A stretch of DNA of 64,000 nucleotides, taken from Plasmopara viticola (taxonomy: Eukaryota; Oomycota; Peronosporomycetes; Peronosporales; Peronosporaceae). Below the pieces are notes generated by a model. It did no database searches. It worked only from the letters and a program-made list of their open reading frames with translations, and was not told where the DNA came from. Numbering within the stretch: the first letter of the stretch is position 1; each line of letters opens with the position of its first letter. The position numbers were made by a program, and so were the translations under genes. Below, in pieces: positions 51,494 to 63,600 of this stretch. The stretch is from contig MBPM02000008.1 in assembly GCA_001695595.3 (NCBI GenBank), forward strand, positions 806,001 through 870,000, in the 5' to 3' direction.

Positions 51494-53395
51494 TCATATT
51501 TCCGCACTACTACCGCTGCGGGGGCCCATAATGTACAGGTGATATTGGACAAAGACGATCGACGTAAAGAGCAGCGCATGCGAGACATCCAATACACCAC
51601 CAAAACCTGGTAAGAGACGCCCAGTCCAGCGGACACCCGCGGCGTTTTTAATCAACACAAGAATCATATGTCCAAACCGCACCATCAAGACACAGGTTAT
51701 CGAAAATAGTACTTTTGGTACCACGCCACCCGGTACATTGAGCACATATTCGCCAAAGACGAGAAGGAGACTACTTGCCACCATAGCAGACAGCGAGGCC
51801 TCAATGTTTAACGTCGTGACACTATGCGATGGTAAAACTTTCATGTGGCGCAGCTGAAAGCGCTTCATGATCGCATCGCATACGTAGCCAGAGAATTGAG
51901 CGACCCACATCACACTCAACATACCAAGCCAAACAGTCGCCCACGTCGCGTGCGAATCGCTGGGGTCGACCATAGTAATGAGCAGGCCCAACGCGCCAGC
52001 AATGTACGCGTACCCGAGCAAGTCGAGGGTCACTGCAACCACAAAGTTAGCGGGTCCAGACGCGGAGAGTGCATGTACCAATACAATCGCCAGTGCGCCC
52101 AACGCAAAGGTCTGTATGGGCGTCAATGGACTGGCACTGCATGGTACAAACGCGGCCAGCGGACAATTGAACGTGTTTAATAAAAGCACTTCAAACGCGG
52201 CTTTTTGTACCACTAACGAAATGGCACAGGGTACCGTAGGGCACTGGACGGTACAGAGTGCAGCGACAAAATTCACGACCCAAAAGTAATAAGGAGCCGA
52301 CGCAATACTGCTGGGGGTCGTGGCCACGGGGAATGAAACAAAGGGGAGAAGCTCCGTCGCCACCACCGACCAGCAAATGGTACACAAAACAGCGACCACG
52401 AGTCGAGTGAGCCACAAGTTGCCACGAAACACGATAGTTGCCGTTTCAAGGAGGATACCTTGGGCTCCTTCCACGTCGAATCGAGAAGGCCACCTTTTCG
52501 CTTCGCGTGCTTCCTCGAGATCGGCAAAACTCACTCTGTCCTTGTGTGTCCCGTCCAAATTCATCATTGTACTCGTTGGAAACGATGCCGTCGATTGCGT
52601 AAAGGGGGTGGAAAGACAAGAAGTGCTAAAGCGTCGGTCGCCCGTTTCCACGTACGCACGAACGGCTAACGCGTTGCGTCGTGAAGTCTCAAGAGGAACG
52701 TCCTCCGTCTCAATCGGTCCTTCCAGCCCTTCGTACCATTGATAAGTACGAAGCAATCGCGTATGGATACGAAACGACAGCCACGCATGTTCATACGTGC
52801 AGGTACACAACACGATCGTTGTGAGCATGGATGCGGCCAGGACGGGATGATAGAGGAAGCCACACGAGATGAGGGGGACGACGACGATTGCCGTGCACAA
52901 GCGCAACACCCAGTGAGGGTACGAGCGCCCACCACATTCCCACCAATTAATCCCCACGCTCGTTTGCTTGCGTGATGGCAAATGTCCCGGGTGTGTCGTA
53001 TCGGGCGGCTGCGATTGACCCAGGGAATCGTGTTGGGTGGTTTCAAAAAGATGGTCCTGGGTACAAAAGGTAGTTGTACCAGTGGGTGAATTGGGATTAA
53101 ATAGAGCATTCGAGTTAGGAGACGGCCGTGACGTGGCCGGTGGCACATCTTTTTGTTCCTGCCACTCGTCGTCTAACATGAGGTTCATGTGATGTCTGTC
53201 TGTCGAGGTCGTCAGTGGTCTTTGGCTCGCGTGAGACCTCGAGCTGGTGGGAAGACCACGCGATCGTGACATGGCCGTAAAATCGGGCGGTCGGCTTGAC
53301 CTGGTCGTGGCCACACCCTTTCCATCTTCCTCTGCAATGTCGAACAAATCGGTCGGAACACCTGATCGAGTGGAGAGAGTCCGCGAAGTGTTCAT
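51494..53395 (-). CDS. CdsA-like (phosphatidate cytidylyltransferase family) protein with degenerate catalytic motif, 633 aa
   Basis: The N-terminal 150 residues are polar and disordered. A membrane domain starts HWVLRLCTAIVVVPLISCGF and reaches CTCTYEHAWLSF, like the N-terminus of CTP-transferase 1 proteins. Further hydrophobic helices fill residues 330-620, and the end reads GVRWTGRLLPGFGGVLDVSHALLF (shown in parts: GVRW, LPGFGGVLDV, SHALL). Authentic CdsA enzymes make CDP-diacylglycerol and need K-D, HGG and DR-x-D in this signature. Here the Lys-Asp pair, the His (Phe instead) and the DR/D acidic residues are missing, so catalysis is doubtful. The protein may be a regulatory or inactive paralogue. 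Intronless; ATG at 53395. Confidence 0.7.
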   Translation of the reverse strand: MNTSRTLSTRSGVPTDLFDIAEEDGKGVATTRSSRPPDFTAMSRSRGLPTSSRSHASQRPLTTSTDRHHMNLMLDDEWQEQKDVPPATSRPSPNSNALFNPNSPTGTTTFCTQDHLFETTQHDSLGQSQPPDTTHPGHLPSRKQTSVGINWWECGGRSYPHWVLRLCTAIVVVPLISCGFLYHPVLAASMLTTIVLCTCTYEHAWLSFRIHTRLLRTYQWYEGLEGPIETEDVPLETSRRNALAVRAYVETGDRRFSTSCLSTPFTQSTASFPTSTMMNLDGTHKDRVSFADLEEAREAKRWPSRFDVEGAQGILLETATIVFRGNLWLTRLVVAVLCTICWSVVATELLPFVSFPVATTPSSIASAPYYFWVVNFVAALCTVQCPTVPCAISLVVQKAAFEVLLLNTFNCPLAAFVPCSASPLTPIQTFALGALAIVLVHALSASGPANFVVAVTLDLLGYAYIAGALGLLITMVDPSDSHATWATVWLGMLSVMWVAQFSGYVCDAIMKRFQLRHMKVLPSHSVTTLNIEASLSAMVASSLLLVFGEYVLNVPGGVVPKVLFSITCVLMVRFGHMILVLIKNAAGVRWTGRLLPGFGGVLDVSHALLFTSIVFVQYHLYIMGPRSGSSAEI

Positions 53396-56300
53396 CGTTC
53401 ATGCCCACCCCTGAACGAGCGCGTCAAGTTCCGACACGTTCACTTTGATGGCAAGTTGATGTGTGTGCCATCGACCTCGTGTGCGCTGTCAAGCAAACGA
53501 CGGAAAAACGGGAAAGATTAGAGGGCCGGGTCTTGTACCGAGAATATTTCGATCGAGTCGTGTCTATTCCTTGTCAAGTGTGTCACGTCTAAAAGGAGTG
53601 GCTAGCGTCTTGGGTTCGCGCTATGTCAGCGAATGAAATCAAGATGGAGTGGACACATGGCAGGGTAGTGCGACACATGAGCACGACAGCCGTGAATGTG
53701 TAATGCGTACCATAAATTGGGTATCGAGAAATAGTGTCTTTTAAATGTACTTTTGGGATTGACGCTAAGCGAAGCATTGATATTGATAGTTAGAGTTTGC
53801 CCGTTAAATACGGTTATTGACCTAGAACTGGGTTTTATGTGTTGATTGTGAGCATTATTTTTTACCGACTGCAAAGAAAGCGAATGTTGACGTTCTCTTG
53901 TACCAGGGCAAGAGGTGTTAGTGGGTGCACTTCGAATCTACTTTTACCGACTTCAAATAATATTATGATTTAGACCTTGATTTGGAATCCAGGACCTCCA
54001 TATAATAATCGACCGGCTGGGCAGTCTACTAGTCGGACTTCTCTCTAAGAGTGGCCAGGTGAATCTCCTTCTTTGCGGAGTGTAACTTTGATGTGATGCA
54101 TAAGCAATACTTTGGTTGATGTGGACCACATCACCCTATCTTACGTCACAACTTCGACTTTATCAGTTACGGACCCAATCCATGCTGCTGATGCTTAAAA
54201 TGACATGTGTGGAATTCTATCTAAGAACGTGAATAGGTTTTGGGGCTACTTTGCCGTAAATCGTACTTTCATACACCTCTATTAGTTATATAGCCGAGCG
54301 CTATCGTCATGTCTACCTTAGATCCTTCCTGAAGACGAGGCAAACTACATTGCTGGATACGTGCCGTGTGTTGTCGACTTGATTTTAAAAATATTAACAG
54401 CTTTAAAGAGACGTTCTGTGCTGCATATAGTCGGCACTATCGTGCACCGACGTCTACAGTGTCGTCCGGTGAAGAGGTGTACATATCGTTGCATCCGTTC
54501 AGTGAATTCTTTGCCGCTTCTCATGATCTGAAAGTGCCCCGCCCCGTATGCTTCGACCTTGAACAAACTATGCCACGCCGTACATACAGTGAAGCTGTTC
54601 ACGAAGAGTGTTGCGAAGTGGGTACCATTTCAAATGCATAGGCTTACAGCGATTTATATTGTGCATGGTGTGCAGCGATCGCTGCTCATGACGAGCGTTA
54701 CTCATTACGCGTGCTAGTCCCATGCATCGGCGGGGCCTTGTCTTAAAAAAGCCACCCATACCTTACACGGCGCTGCTCTCGATGTTGCCCAGTGGATAAT
54801 ATGTCCCTTCACGTGCATTCGAAAGGCTTGCTTTGATTCCTTGACTGAAAATCAATCAAGCTGCCGAGAAAGGCATAATTGATGCCCTTTTCTATTAGTG
54901 GCTTTACGTGCGAGATTAGGGTCTCGGCGGTCTCGGTCATATTGTCTTGACGAACACCAAATTATGTCGCTTATGACATGTAACAACTAAGAACATCGCT
55001 AAGTGATCTGAGCATCACTTCACACATAGGACCCACCGATACTGATTTGGCTAAAGTCAACAGTGTCACGCTTGACATTTCTATTTGACGACATTGTGCA
55101 GTTGTTTCCATGCCAACCCACATTACGGACATCAGACAGCAAAACTGTTAGTGATCATTTTTGACAATGCGATGTTTAGCTCCTTGACCGACGCCCTCGC
55201 AGACAGTTCTTTTGTATTTTTGCATTACGATTTTTTCTAGAAAACGAGCTTAAATGCCCTTTCCTGGCACGATTGAGTAATGCGTAGGTGTTTTGTTGCT
55301 TAAGTGGTTATTTGATCGAGCATAATTGCAACCAAGATGACGCAATTAAAAAAACAAGTTATACTGTTAAGCCCAGAAATGATTCGATCTTATATCTGGG
55401 TTATTGGCTAAGAAAAGAGTACCACGTTTGCTTGTTTCTTATTAACAATGTAAGAATAAATACCTATAGCTGATACTATCGGGTGCAAACGGTACTTCCA
55501 GGGAAGTCGTACCTCACCAAGTGGAAGACTGCACTTATTAGGTTTATCTTAAAGCTAAATGTACGCCTCACATCTTCCAGACAATCCTAAAATGTCTGCA
55601 ACGAATTTACGAAAAGAGGAAAGGGAAGCAGTGGCTAATCGTCTCTAGCAGCTGAGATTGTAGTTGACGTTTCTGAAGTCAAGAAAATATGTCAATGCCA
55701 AAAAGAGCTTATAATTCAAGGGTATCGGCGATGCTCGTTTTAGATCAGGTTAGTGTAAATTATAAACTTTAACACTGACGTGTTGACGGTGGAAATAATT
55801 ACAGGAGCTACATTATGCATGTGCAGAGATCTGGACTTATTAGTGTAGCTAGAACCTTCTAAGCTAAGCATAGCAAGTGAGGCCAGCCCGATAAGCATTC
55901 TTGCTAGAAGAACTATACGCGTCCAGTAAAAGCCTTATCGAATGTTGTGCGCACAGTGAAGCTTAAAGGGTCTCGCGTGGCTCAATACCTCTTTCTTGTT
56001 AAGTCAAATGCCTAGTGCATAGCGGAATCAAATTATAGATTGGAAGCGAGTTGTTTGTCCCAGGCATTATAATACGTTTTTTCCTCTGGTCTTGACGAGG
56101 ACCTACGTGGCATTTGTGCGCTTTGTTGTGTTGATGCAAATTATAAAACAAAAGAGACTTCGCGGCAGCATAGGCAAATTAGATGCCCTCACGTTAATAT
56201 AATATGACAATTAAATATCAGCGAATATGTATCAAGACTTTAAGAAAGTGTGAAAAGACATCTTCATAGTGGTATTGGAGCAGGATCTTCGAATCAAATA

Positions 56301-58812
56301 CGCATGGTGTTAAGGGAAAGAGTGTGAAAAGTTTAGCAAAGTTTATTGCCCATGATGGCACTTTTTTTGGCTTCGCACAAGACGACACTATACGACAATA
56401 CTGTATGGTGAATACTGCGCATCTATATGGTGATGGAGAAGGTGCTGTGTCATCTGGCGGCGATCACGGCAACGTGTTTGATTTAATCACACATCGATTT
56501 ATGCTATTGATATGCGCTCATACTACTCCCTGTAACAGCATTGTATTTCACAGGTCACTAAGTTAAAGGCTTGGACTAAGGCACATGCGGTAAAGTGTAC
56601 AATCGTTGGATATGACGAAGATAATGGCTACCGATTAATACTGTCTCTTGCTGTGAAGTTATCGATTTACATGACATGAAGTAGTTAATTGCTGCGTCTA
56701 AGTAAAAGTTCCCAAATTCAGCCTTGTAATAATATGAGACTGAGTTTGATGGACCGGATTGAGTTTCAGTATAGGATCAGAAGCTCTGTTGCTGTATGTT
56801 ATCCATACTTGTCCATGTTGAGAACAGAAAATGACTGTGTTCCTCAAATTTTAGGATCAGGTCTATGTCAAACTCAGAGGCGTCTGTGAACGCTTTACTA
56901 GCCAGTCAAACTAGGACTGACTTGATATGTTGCTCTCTCTATGCACCAGTCAGCCTATTTTGTCCTACGACATAATTTTACCGACGTGTAAATTTGACAA
57001 TGGGCCAGAGCCTACCTAGACTCGAATCTGATTTTCATACCCTCGTACACTTGCGCGTAATGCCATCTGTCGACCGCTGCTAATCCCTCTTTTAAGAGCT
57101 GTTAACCTTTCATGGGCTACGTTGCTGTGATAGATATCGACTTTACACCCCTCATAACGACTTAGGATTTTCCCTGTAGGATCATTGGTGATTAAAGTTA
57201 CTTTTGTCAGCAACCTTTTAAAGCTTTAGGACGAGACTAAAGCCATTTTTTTGTCCACCTTTGGAACGGACCCGATCCATCTGTTAGTTTTGTAGCAATC
57301 AAAGCAGTAGATGCTGCTTTTCATAGCAACTTTAAAAGAAAGGAGTCAGCGGGCTAACAGGCACCGCTTCTTTGAGTCTTAAAGGATAAAAATGTGCCCG
57401 TCCAAATAATTTCGGCAAAGCACGTCTACCTGCGGCAGACTTCGTCTATCGTTGTGATATATGGATTCGATTTTGAGGCGGCACTCATTCGTGAACATAT
57501 TAACCCTGACTTGCGTTGTAAGTGGCGGCCCAGTGATAGAAGCCGTCAATTTCCTTAGCTCATGAAAGTTTACATGTAGCTCATGCACATCTTGCGGTCA
57601 GAAAGATAGAGCTCTGACGGCGCTTGAAGCTCGCCAGAAGAAGCGTTGCTCATAAATGCTCCTGCATGTGTTCTTTAAGCACAAGTCACTACTGTGAAAG
57701 TAGAGCACCCAGCTTATAGCCTGGTGCTCTACTTTCACCGTATTGACTTCTTTAGTAGCAGAGTGTAAACACCACGCGCACTACATCATGCGTGATCAAG
57801 GCCGCCTCGATGGTTTTTTCTTAGATGAAAGCCAGCAAGTCTTGCAATTGTCTCCCATAAAAACGGAGAGTGATTTTGCCATCATGAACCTTTGCGAGTG
57901 CTAAGACAAAAAAATCTATCCACGTGGGAGTTAGATTAAATACAATGCTGTCAGTTGTGACGAAGTTGCACAGCATCTTGCATGTGTAGAAAGACTTAAA
58001 TGACGTCAGTGAACGTCGATTTAAGTAAAGCACAATTTTTGCTATCTTTAGTGAAAAATCAATAACAAATAAATCTGTAATTATGAAAGGAAATAACAAT
58101 TCTTCGAAATATTTCAAGGTGCAAACCGGTACTAAGCTACCATTGCTATGAGGGTTCTTTTCGCGCAAAGACAGCTTTTACCACAAAAACATGTTACCAC
58201 GCTGTATTTTTCGCAAAATCAATTTTTAACATCCGAAAGATGTTTTGTGTTGGAAAAAAATCGCAAAATTGTTGGTGCTTGCATGGCCTGAATTTATCGC
58301 TTGTGGCAAAGACCTACAATTTTGGGTATGACGAAGTGATTTCAAGTCCATTTTGCAACTTTGTCAAGTTTGTCCAAAAAATAAACTTAAACTGTGCTTT
58401 TCTCCACTTGTAGCTGCGTTTTTAAGCCATTTTAACTTGTGTCTCGTATCACTTTGCGACTTTGAACCGCAAAAAGACTAATTTGGTGGATAATAGTGCA
58501 TTTATCAAGATTTGTGATGGCCGACACTTTATATCAAGTTTGACAAGAGAAAGAGATTCATAAACACAGAATTTTAATTGTTTTTTACCATATTAGCTCC
58601 TAACATAGTACTGCTATTACAGCTAATATTTCAAATATTTGAACGTGATAGCAATACTTTGTTCAGACCATTCAAATATGACTATTTTGGACCATAAAAC
58701 CCGCAATCAGCGATTTCCTAAACTTCCTCCACTACTTTTTGATTAATCTAAAATTGTTCATCCGAAAACCTCAAGACTTCAACTCATGTACCTCTCCTGC
58801 CGGAATTTGACG
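53396..58812. other. gene-poor desert
   Basis: This is 5.4 kb without a supportable gene. The first 200 bp probably contain the promoter of the CdsA-like gene. Short frames (54366-54641, 56324-56566 and others) show no recognisable family. A 67-bp fold-back at 57683-57749 is listed separately. The remainder is AT-rich, partly decayed sequence. Confidence 0.45.
57683..57749. repeat. 67-bp fold-back (27-bp arms)
   Basis: AAGTCACTACTGTGAAAGTA at the left and its inverted copy at the right form 27-bp arms matching at 25 of 27 positions, with a 13-nt loop. The inner 16 bp are perfect. It lies far from any gene. It could be a tiny MITE remnant, a structured RNA or a terminator-like hairpin; no flanking duplication was found. 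Confidence 0.5.
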
Positions 58813-59841
58813 TCATGTGCCAAACAGAGCAAACTTTGCATCCGCAAGTCCCTTTGAGATGACAGGAATCGCGTTCCCGACGGCCTCGTGAATCTTGTTG
58901 CGGTACCGGAGAGCGCCTGTCGCCACGACAGCCAAAACAATGGCCGCACCCCCCATTTTAATAAAAGTGCTCCATTCCTCCTCTTGCTGCTGCACCTTTG
59001 TGAGTTCAGTCAATCCAGAAGATTGAGAAGGTTTTTTAATGCGTCTTTGGCTTGTGTCATTACCACTTGCTGCCGTATCTGATGCCGTAGCTTGACTGTT
59101 TTTTCTCTCCTCTTGAATAGCCGAATGCGCTGCTTGGATCTGACGCAACAAATGCTAACACAGCCAATGAGCATTCCAGTCAATGCAATCTCTTGCGCAT
59201 TCTCCATACCAGCTTGGTCGACTCTTTTAATACACGATTTTCCGTCACGAAAGTCCGTGCAGCCTCTATTCCTTCGTCAGGCAATAACAAATGCACCACC
59301 AAAATCTCTGCGGCTTTTGTGGATTCTTCAGGCGTCCAATCTACTGCTTTATCGAGAGTATCCGATACTAGCAGATTTTGAAGATACTGTGTCGCCAATG
59401 ACCGACGTTTCATCGCTACTAAAAGCCTGCTCCAAGGGAGGACAAGGTCACTCGGAAGAGGGGAGAAAGCTTTGATGATTATAATTGCCGTCTCGACTTC
59501 ATGGTCCAGGTCCAGTTCGAAGATTGATTGCAGATAGACGGACAAGACTCGCTTCCTACGAAAAATCGGTATTTTCAGTTAAGCAAAGCGAACTTTGCTT
59601 TAAAAAACCTTACATTTCCATTGTCAGGGGTGAAGAGGGGCCAGTTTTTTTGTCGTGCTCGAGCTGCGAAATTGAGAATGATGAGGCTACGACAAGATTC
59701 GGATTAGGACTAGTCGTTTACCTGCTCGACCCATGCTGTGAGAAGGCTGTGGCTTTCGTTCTGCGCCAGCGTCCAGTCTCCGCGCAACATGGCATCTTCT
59801 AGGGCCGAGGCATTTTCAGGGGTAAAAGGCTTGAAATACAT
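58813..59841 (-). CDS. PEX26-like tail-anchored protein (peroxisome import), 280 aa, 4 exons
   Basis: Exons are 59722-59841, 59614-59663, 59210-59555 and 58813-59139. Introns are 58, 58 and 70 nt (donors GTAAAC, GTAAGG, GTATGG), and the exons join in one frame. The N-terminal two thirds is helical: ALEDAMLRGDWTLAQNESHS, KRVLSVYLQSIFELD, PWSRLLVAMKRRSLATQYL, then LLLPDEGIEAARTFV and IQAAHSAIQEERKN. A single membrane segment near the C-terminus (KMGGAAIVLAVVATGALRY) gives a tail-anchored layout. PEX26 (Pex15 in yeast) tethers the PEX1/PEX6 AAA complex to peroxisomes and has the same build, and the LLLP/EA...IQAAH-like region resembles it. The PEX26 name is tentative, as other tail-anchored proteins share this layout. 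Confidence 0.55.
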
Positions 59842-59978
59842 TTTTCAAGGTAAATTTTATGCTTCATCTGCCTAAATTATGTAAACACCAGGCCAACCAC
59901 ACGACTTTTACCCACGAGAGTCACGGTCGTTCGCTAGTGAACGTATTTTCACGGGACGCGTCGGACTCTGACGCAAAG
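59842..59978. promoter_or_regulatory. 137-bp bidirectional promoter
   Basis: The starts of the PEX26-like gene (59841, minus) and the 73-residue gene (59979, plus) are separated by 137 bp, so both promoters must lie here. No motif was identified. Confidence 0.4.
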
Positions 59979-60315
59979 ATGTCGGTGTAAGAAATTACGG
60001 GCGGCCTTCATCCTCACTCTGAAAAGTCGAGGAATTTCATAGAGCTGGTCGCATATCGACGTGCACAAAGCAAGAGGTGGCACTACAGGGAAAGTAAAGG
60101 AGCGTGAAGACGTTAGCTGATGCGAAATTAAAGGGCCGTTCTATGATCAGGATCGACTGGCAATGGCAAGTCGGGATCACTGGCATTCGCTGGTTGATTC
60201 GAGTGCTGACGAAGTGCAAGAGCCTCAAGGTGCGAGGAGCGACAGACGTTGGGAACTCTTTAGCAGCAAGAGGCGAGAGTGGTGGATGATGTTCACGAGC
60301 CTGAGTCATTTCTAA
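59979..60315 (+). CDS. 73-residue hydrophilic protein, 3 exons, unknown
   Basis: Exons are 59979-59984, 60043-60093 and 60151-60315. Introns are 58 and 57 nt (donors GTGTAA and GTAAAG; acceptors TCATAG and ATCAG), all in phase 0. The product starts MSSWSHIDVHKARGGTTGKD and continues MASRDHWHSLVDSSADEVQE, then RWELFSSKRREWWMMFTSL. It is Trp/His-rich and hydrophilic, without a signal peptide or membrane segment. The final exon is uncertain, because another protein-like frame (LTVQSLHKLKSYRPWFNELD) exists at about 60365-60487 and might be spliced on. No family was recognised. It is divergent from the PEX26-like gene. Confidence 0.45.
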
Positions 60316-60656
60316 AAACGGCATCGTGTCACTGTGTATGAGAGCATAGTTTCCCATCACAAGCAGTGCGCGACACAATGGCGGCGATTGACGCTCTCAG
60401 GCGTGGCCGATTTGACAGTGCAGTCATTGCACAAGCTGAAATCGTACAGGCCTTGGTTTAATGAATTAGACAAAGTTGCGCGATGAGGGCGATGACGTAA
60501 AATATAATTACCTTCGGGTCACTTCTTTTTTAAGACTCTACAGAAGCTTATTAAGACCTTAGAGCAAAAGAGCGCAATCAAAGTTTGACATTATTACTGC
60601 TCTAAGCTTGGAGATGTTATTTCATAAATGTTGTGACCGTTGTTGCAGCAAGCTTG
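60316..60656. other. intergenic up to the second LINE
   Basis: 341 bp. It includes the possible extra exon noted for the 73-residue gene (60365-60487) and then AT-rich sequence to the LINE 3' end. Nothing else is visible. Confidence 0.35.
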
Positions 60657-63600
60657 GTAGAATACGTATCATTATACTCTTTAAAATTACTACCTATGAG
60701 AATATGAAAATCCGTAAGTTGGACGAAGTAAAAATAAGATCATGAAAGCTTGTTGGAGTCCAAACGGCGATAAAGTTGAGAAGCCGATTGATGTACAGAG
60801 CGCGCAAAGACAAAGTATAGTGCGGGAATGGCGTGAGCTCGGAAGATGGAAAATCATTCGTCGATAAGTGAATATGGATCTTGACCGAAGTTTTGATACC
60901 ATTCGTCACTGAAGGCTTTAAGCTGTAAGTTGAATCGGGCGTGGCCAGTTGTACGTGGATGGGTCATCGCTTGATGGAGTCGTTGATAGTGGAGCCGAAT
61001 CATCGTCAAACACTGGTGAAACGTTCCTTCAGCATGTAGAGGCGGCGGGTCGAAGATTGCTTTGTTGCGATTTAGCCAAAGTGTGCGCAAAATGATGCAG
61101 CGAACAACGTTTAATAGGCGAATCGGCGTAAATGTACCAAGAACAGCTTGATGTTCATCGGGAATAGTCAACTGGTGAAGGAACAAAATGTGTGGCCATG
61201 TAATTGTAGTGCCAAAAATTCTTGAAAACGGTGGAAGTAAGAGGCGCCACAGATGCTGGGCCATGTGGCAGTCCCATAGTAGATGTTGAGGAGTCTCGGT
61301 TTCTCTGCATCCATGAACACATTGTACAACGTTGGTATGCCAGCGATACTTGTACCGAAAGCCAAGCCCATTGTGCTGAAGTCGAAAAATGAAGTCACCA
61401 TAAGCAGGAAGAAGATCGCGCTGGAGGCGACGCTCAAAAGACCAGTGGTTTGGCTGAAGTTGGACGGCAGAAGCCGAAAGCTGATCTAGTGGAAGCGGCG
61501 GTGGATCTTGTGCCAGAAGAAGTCGCTTGATCAAACTGTTGGAGGCGTAGATAATATCTTGCCCATCAAAAGTCCATACGTGTAGTGCGCTGATCATGCC
61601 CTCAGGCGGCAGTGGAAAAATCGAGAAGTCTTGATAGTGCTGAGGAACGTCAATTCGCGAGGCGAGTTTTTGAACCACCGCTGTAAGAGATCGGCCCGCT
61701 TTAATAGAAGAGTCGATCAAGGCGGTGCGTAAAGAGTCTTGGTCCGGAAGACTCCCATACACATTGCAGAATGTCGAAAGTCGCCAAATACCATGATGGC
61801 TAAAAAAGGAAGAAGCTTTACGATGGAGCACTGCCAATGGGCGGTTTGCTTTTGTAAAACGAAGAAAGACATTATTCCAAATTGGCCATGTGAGTCTCGT
61901 AAACACGGGGTTCGCGCTGTGAAGTTTGACCAGAACTTTAGAGCTCCAAACTGCAATAGCATCTTTCCAGTAAGTAGGGATTACGTGCCAGCGAGAAGTC
62001 TGTGCCAGTTGAGAAAGTGGGACGTACATAAAGTTTAAACCTGTACCCTGACCACTAAATGCGGCATCAATAGCAGTTTGAGCCGGAATAAACCATTTTG
62101 GAGGCGACGAGAAGTTGCGGCGGCAGTGAATAATAAGCTGACGAATGAGATTGACTTGAAGTAATTCAACCGATGCTGCAACCGAAGGTAGGTCGAACCC
62201 TCCCAAGTTTTTATCCACCGAGAACCACTTGCTGGATGATTTTCCCCGAGTAGCAAGATCATCAACAGCTGAGGGAGTGTTGTTGACGAAATTGCGCATT
62301 AGCTGAGTAAATTGGAGCAGATCTTGTTTCGAAACTGAGACTGTACCGAAAAAATGCCAGAGTGTTGATAAAATCATAGTTTTCAAAAGAAGCACTCTTC
62401 CTCGTAGAGTGCGTGCCCGCCATCGCCAAGAAACACACAGTTTTTGAAACTGTACAAGAAGGGATTGAAGTTGGAGAGCGGGTGCGACTGCAGGCCCAAC
62501 CGCGATGCCCAAAAGAGAAGTGTGTTCATGATTTTGTAAGACACGAGCTCCCAAAGCTTGGAGTCGATTGTAAGTTTCAATATCCTCGATAGACCAGGGA
62601 CGAAAAAGAAAGATGACTGTCTTATCCATATTCAGTCGCATACCAGTCGCAGTGCAAAAGGTTTGTACTCGAGTCAAAAATTGGGGCGCGCATGAGAGGT
62701 TGTTGACAAGTCCTGTAACATCATCTGCAAAGCTCAGGGTGTGATGGAATGTGTCTCGGATTTTAATGGCCGAGCCGTCACTCGTTGCACGCAGATAACA
62801 AAGCAAAGGCTCAATAAAAAAAAGAACAAATAATCCGGGGGAAAGTGGGTCACCTTGCCGAACTCCGGCTCCCAAACTGAAAAAGTCCGAGCGTGAAGAA
62901 TTAATGATCACTTGAACGAGTGTTCCATTGAAAAATGTCTTGATCCAATGTCTAAAATTAAGTCCAAATCCCCAATGTTGTAAGACATGATCAAGTGCCT
63001 GCCAGTTGACACTATCAAACGCTTTGGCGAAGTCAAGGCAAATAGCACCGGCTGGATCGCGGGGGCGAGTCCGCTGACAATAATTTTGAAGATCAAGAAA
63101 GTATCGTAAAGCATGGCGTATGTCACGCCCCGGAACAAAGCCAAATTGGTCAACTTCTAACAAAGCAGGTAGAACTTTGTTAAGCCGATAGGCCAACGCC
63201 TTGGGCCCAAACTTGGCATCTTGATTCAGCAACGTCAAGGGCCGATAGTTCTTGGGATCCGAGCGAGAGCCGTGTTTAAAAAGCAAGGAAATATAGCCTC
63301 AGCGTTGAAATTTTGTCATTCGACCCTTGCGGAATTGAGCCGCATATACAAGTTCCAAAATTTGAGCCCATTGAGCCGGAAAAAGCTGATAATATTCCGC
63401 AGGAAGTCCATCTGGGCCGGGAGATTTTCCACGGGCAGTGTGTTTAATAGCTTGATAAAAATCATTAGCCGTAAGCGGCGCGTCGAGCATAGCGGAGTAA
63501 TTCGTTGGTAATTTCCGATGACTATGTTGAAGAATGTCGTTGAGTTTTTGTGGGTCAAAGTGCTGACGTTCGACCCTGAGATCATTAGAATCCGATTAAA

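Noticed and set aside
53396..58812. Ty1/copia or other retroelement domains in desert 3
   Set aside because: No reverse transcriptase, integrase or RNase H motif could be read in any frame; short frames are too degraded to assign.
60037..60378. 113-codon minus-strand frame (MCRALLVMGNYALIHSD...)
   Set aside because: The plus-strand spliced reading through this interval is more protein-like and has consensus introns; the minus frame lacks a family or splice logic.
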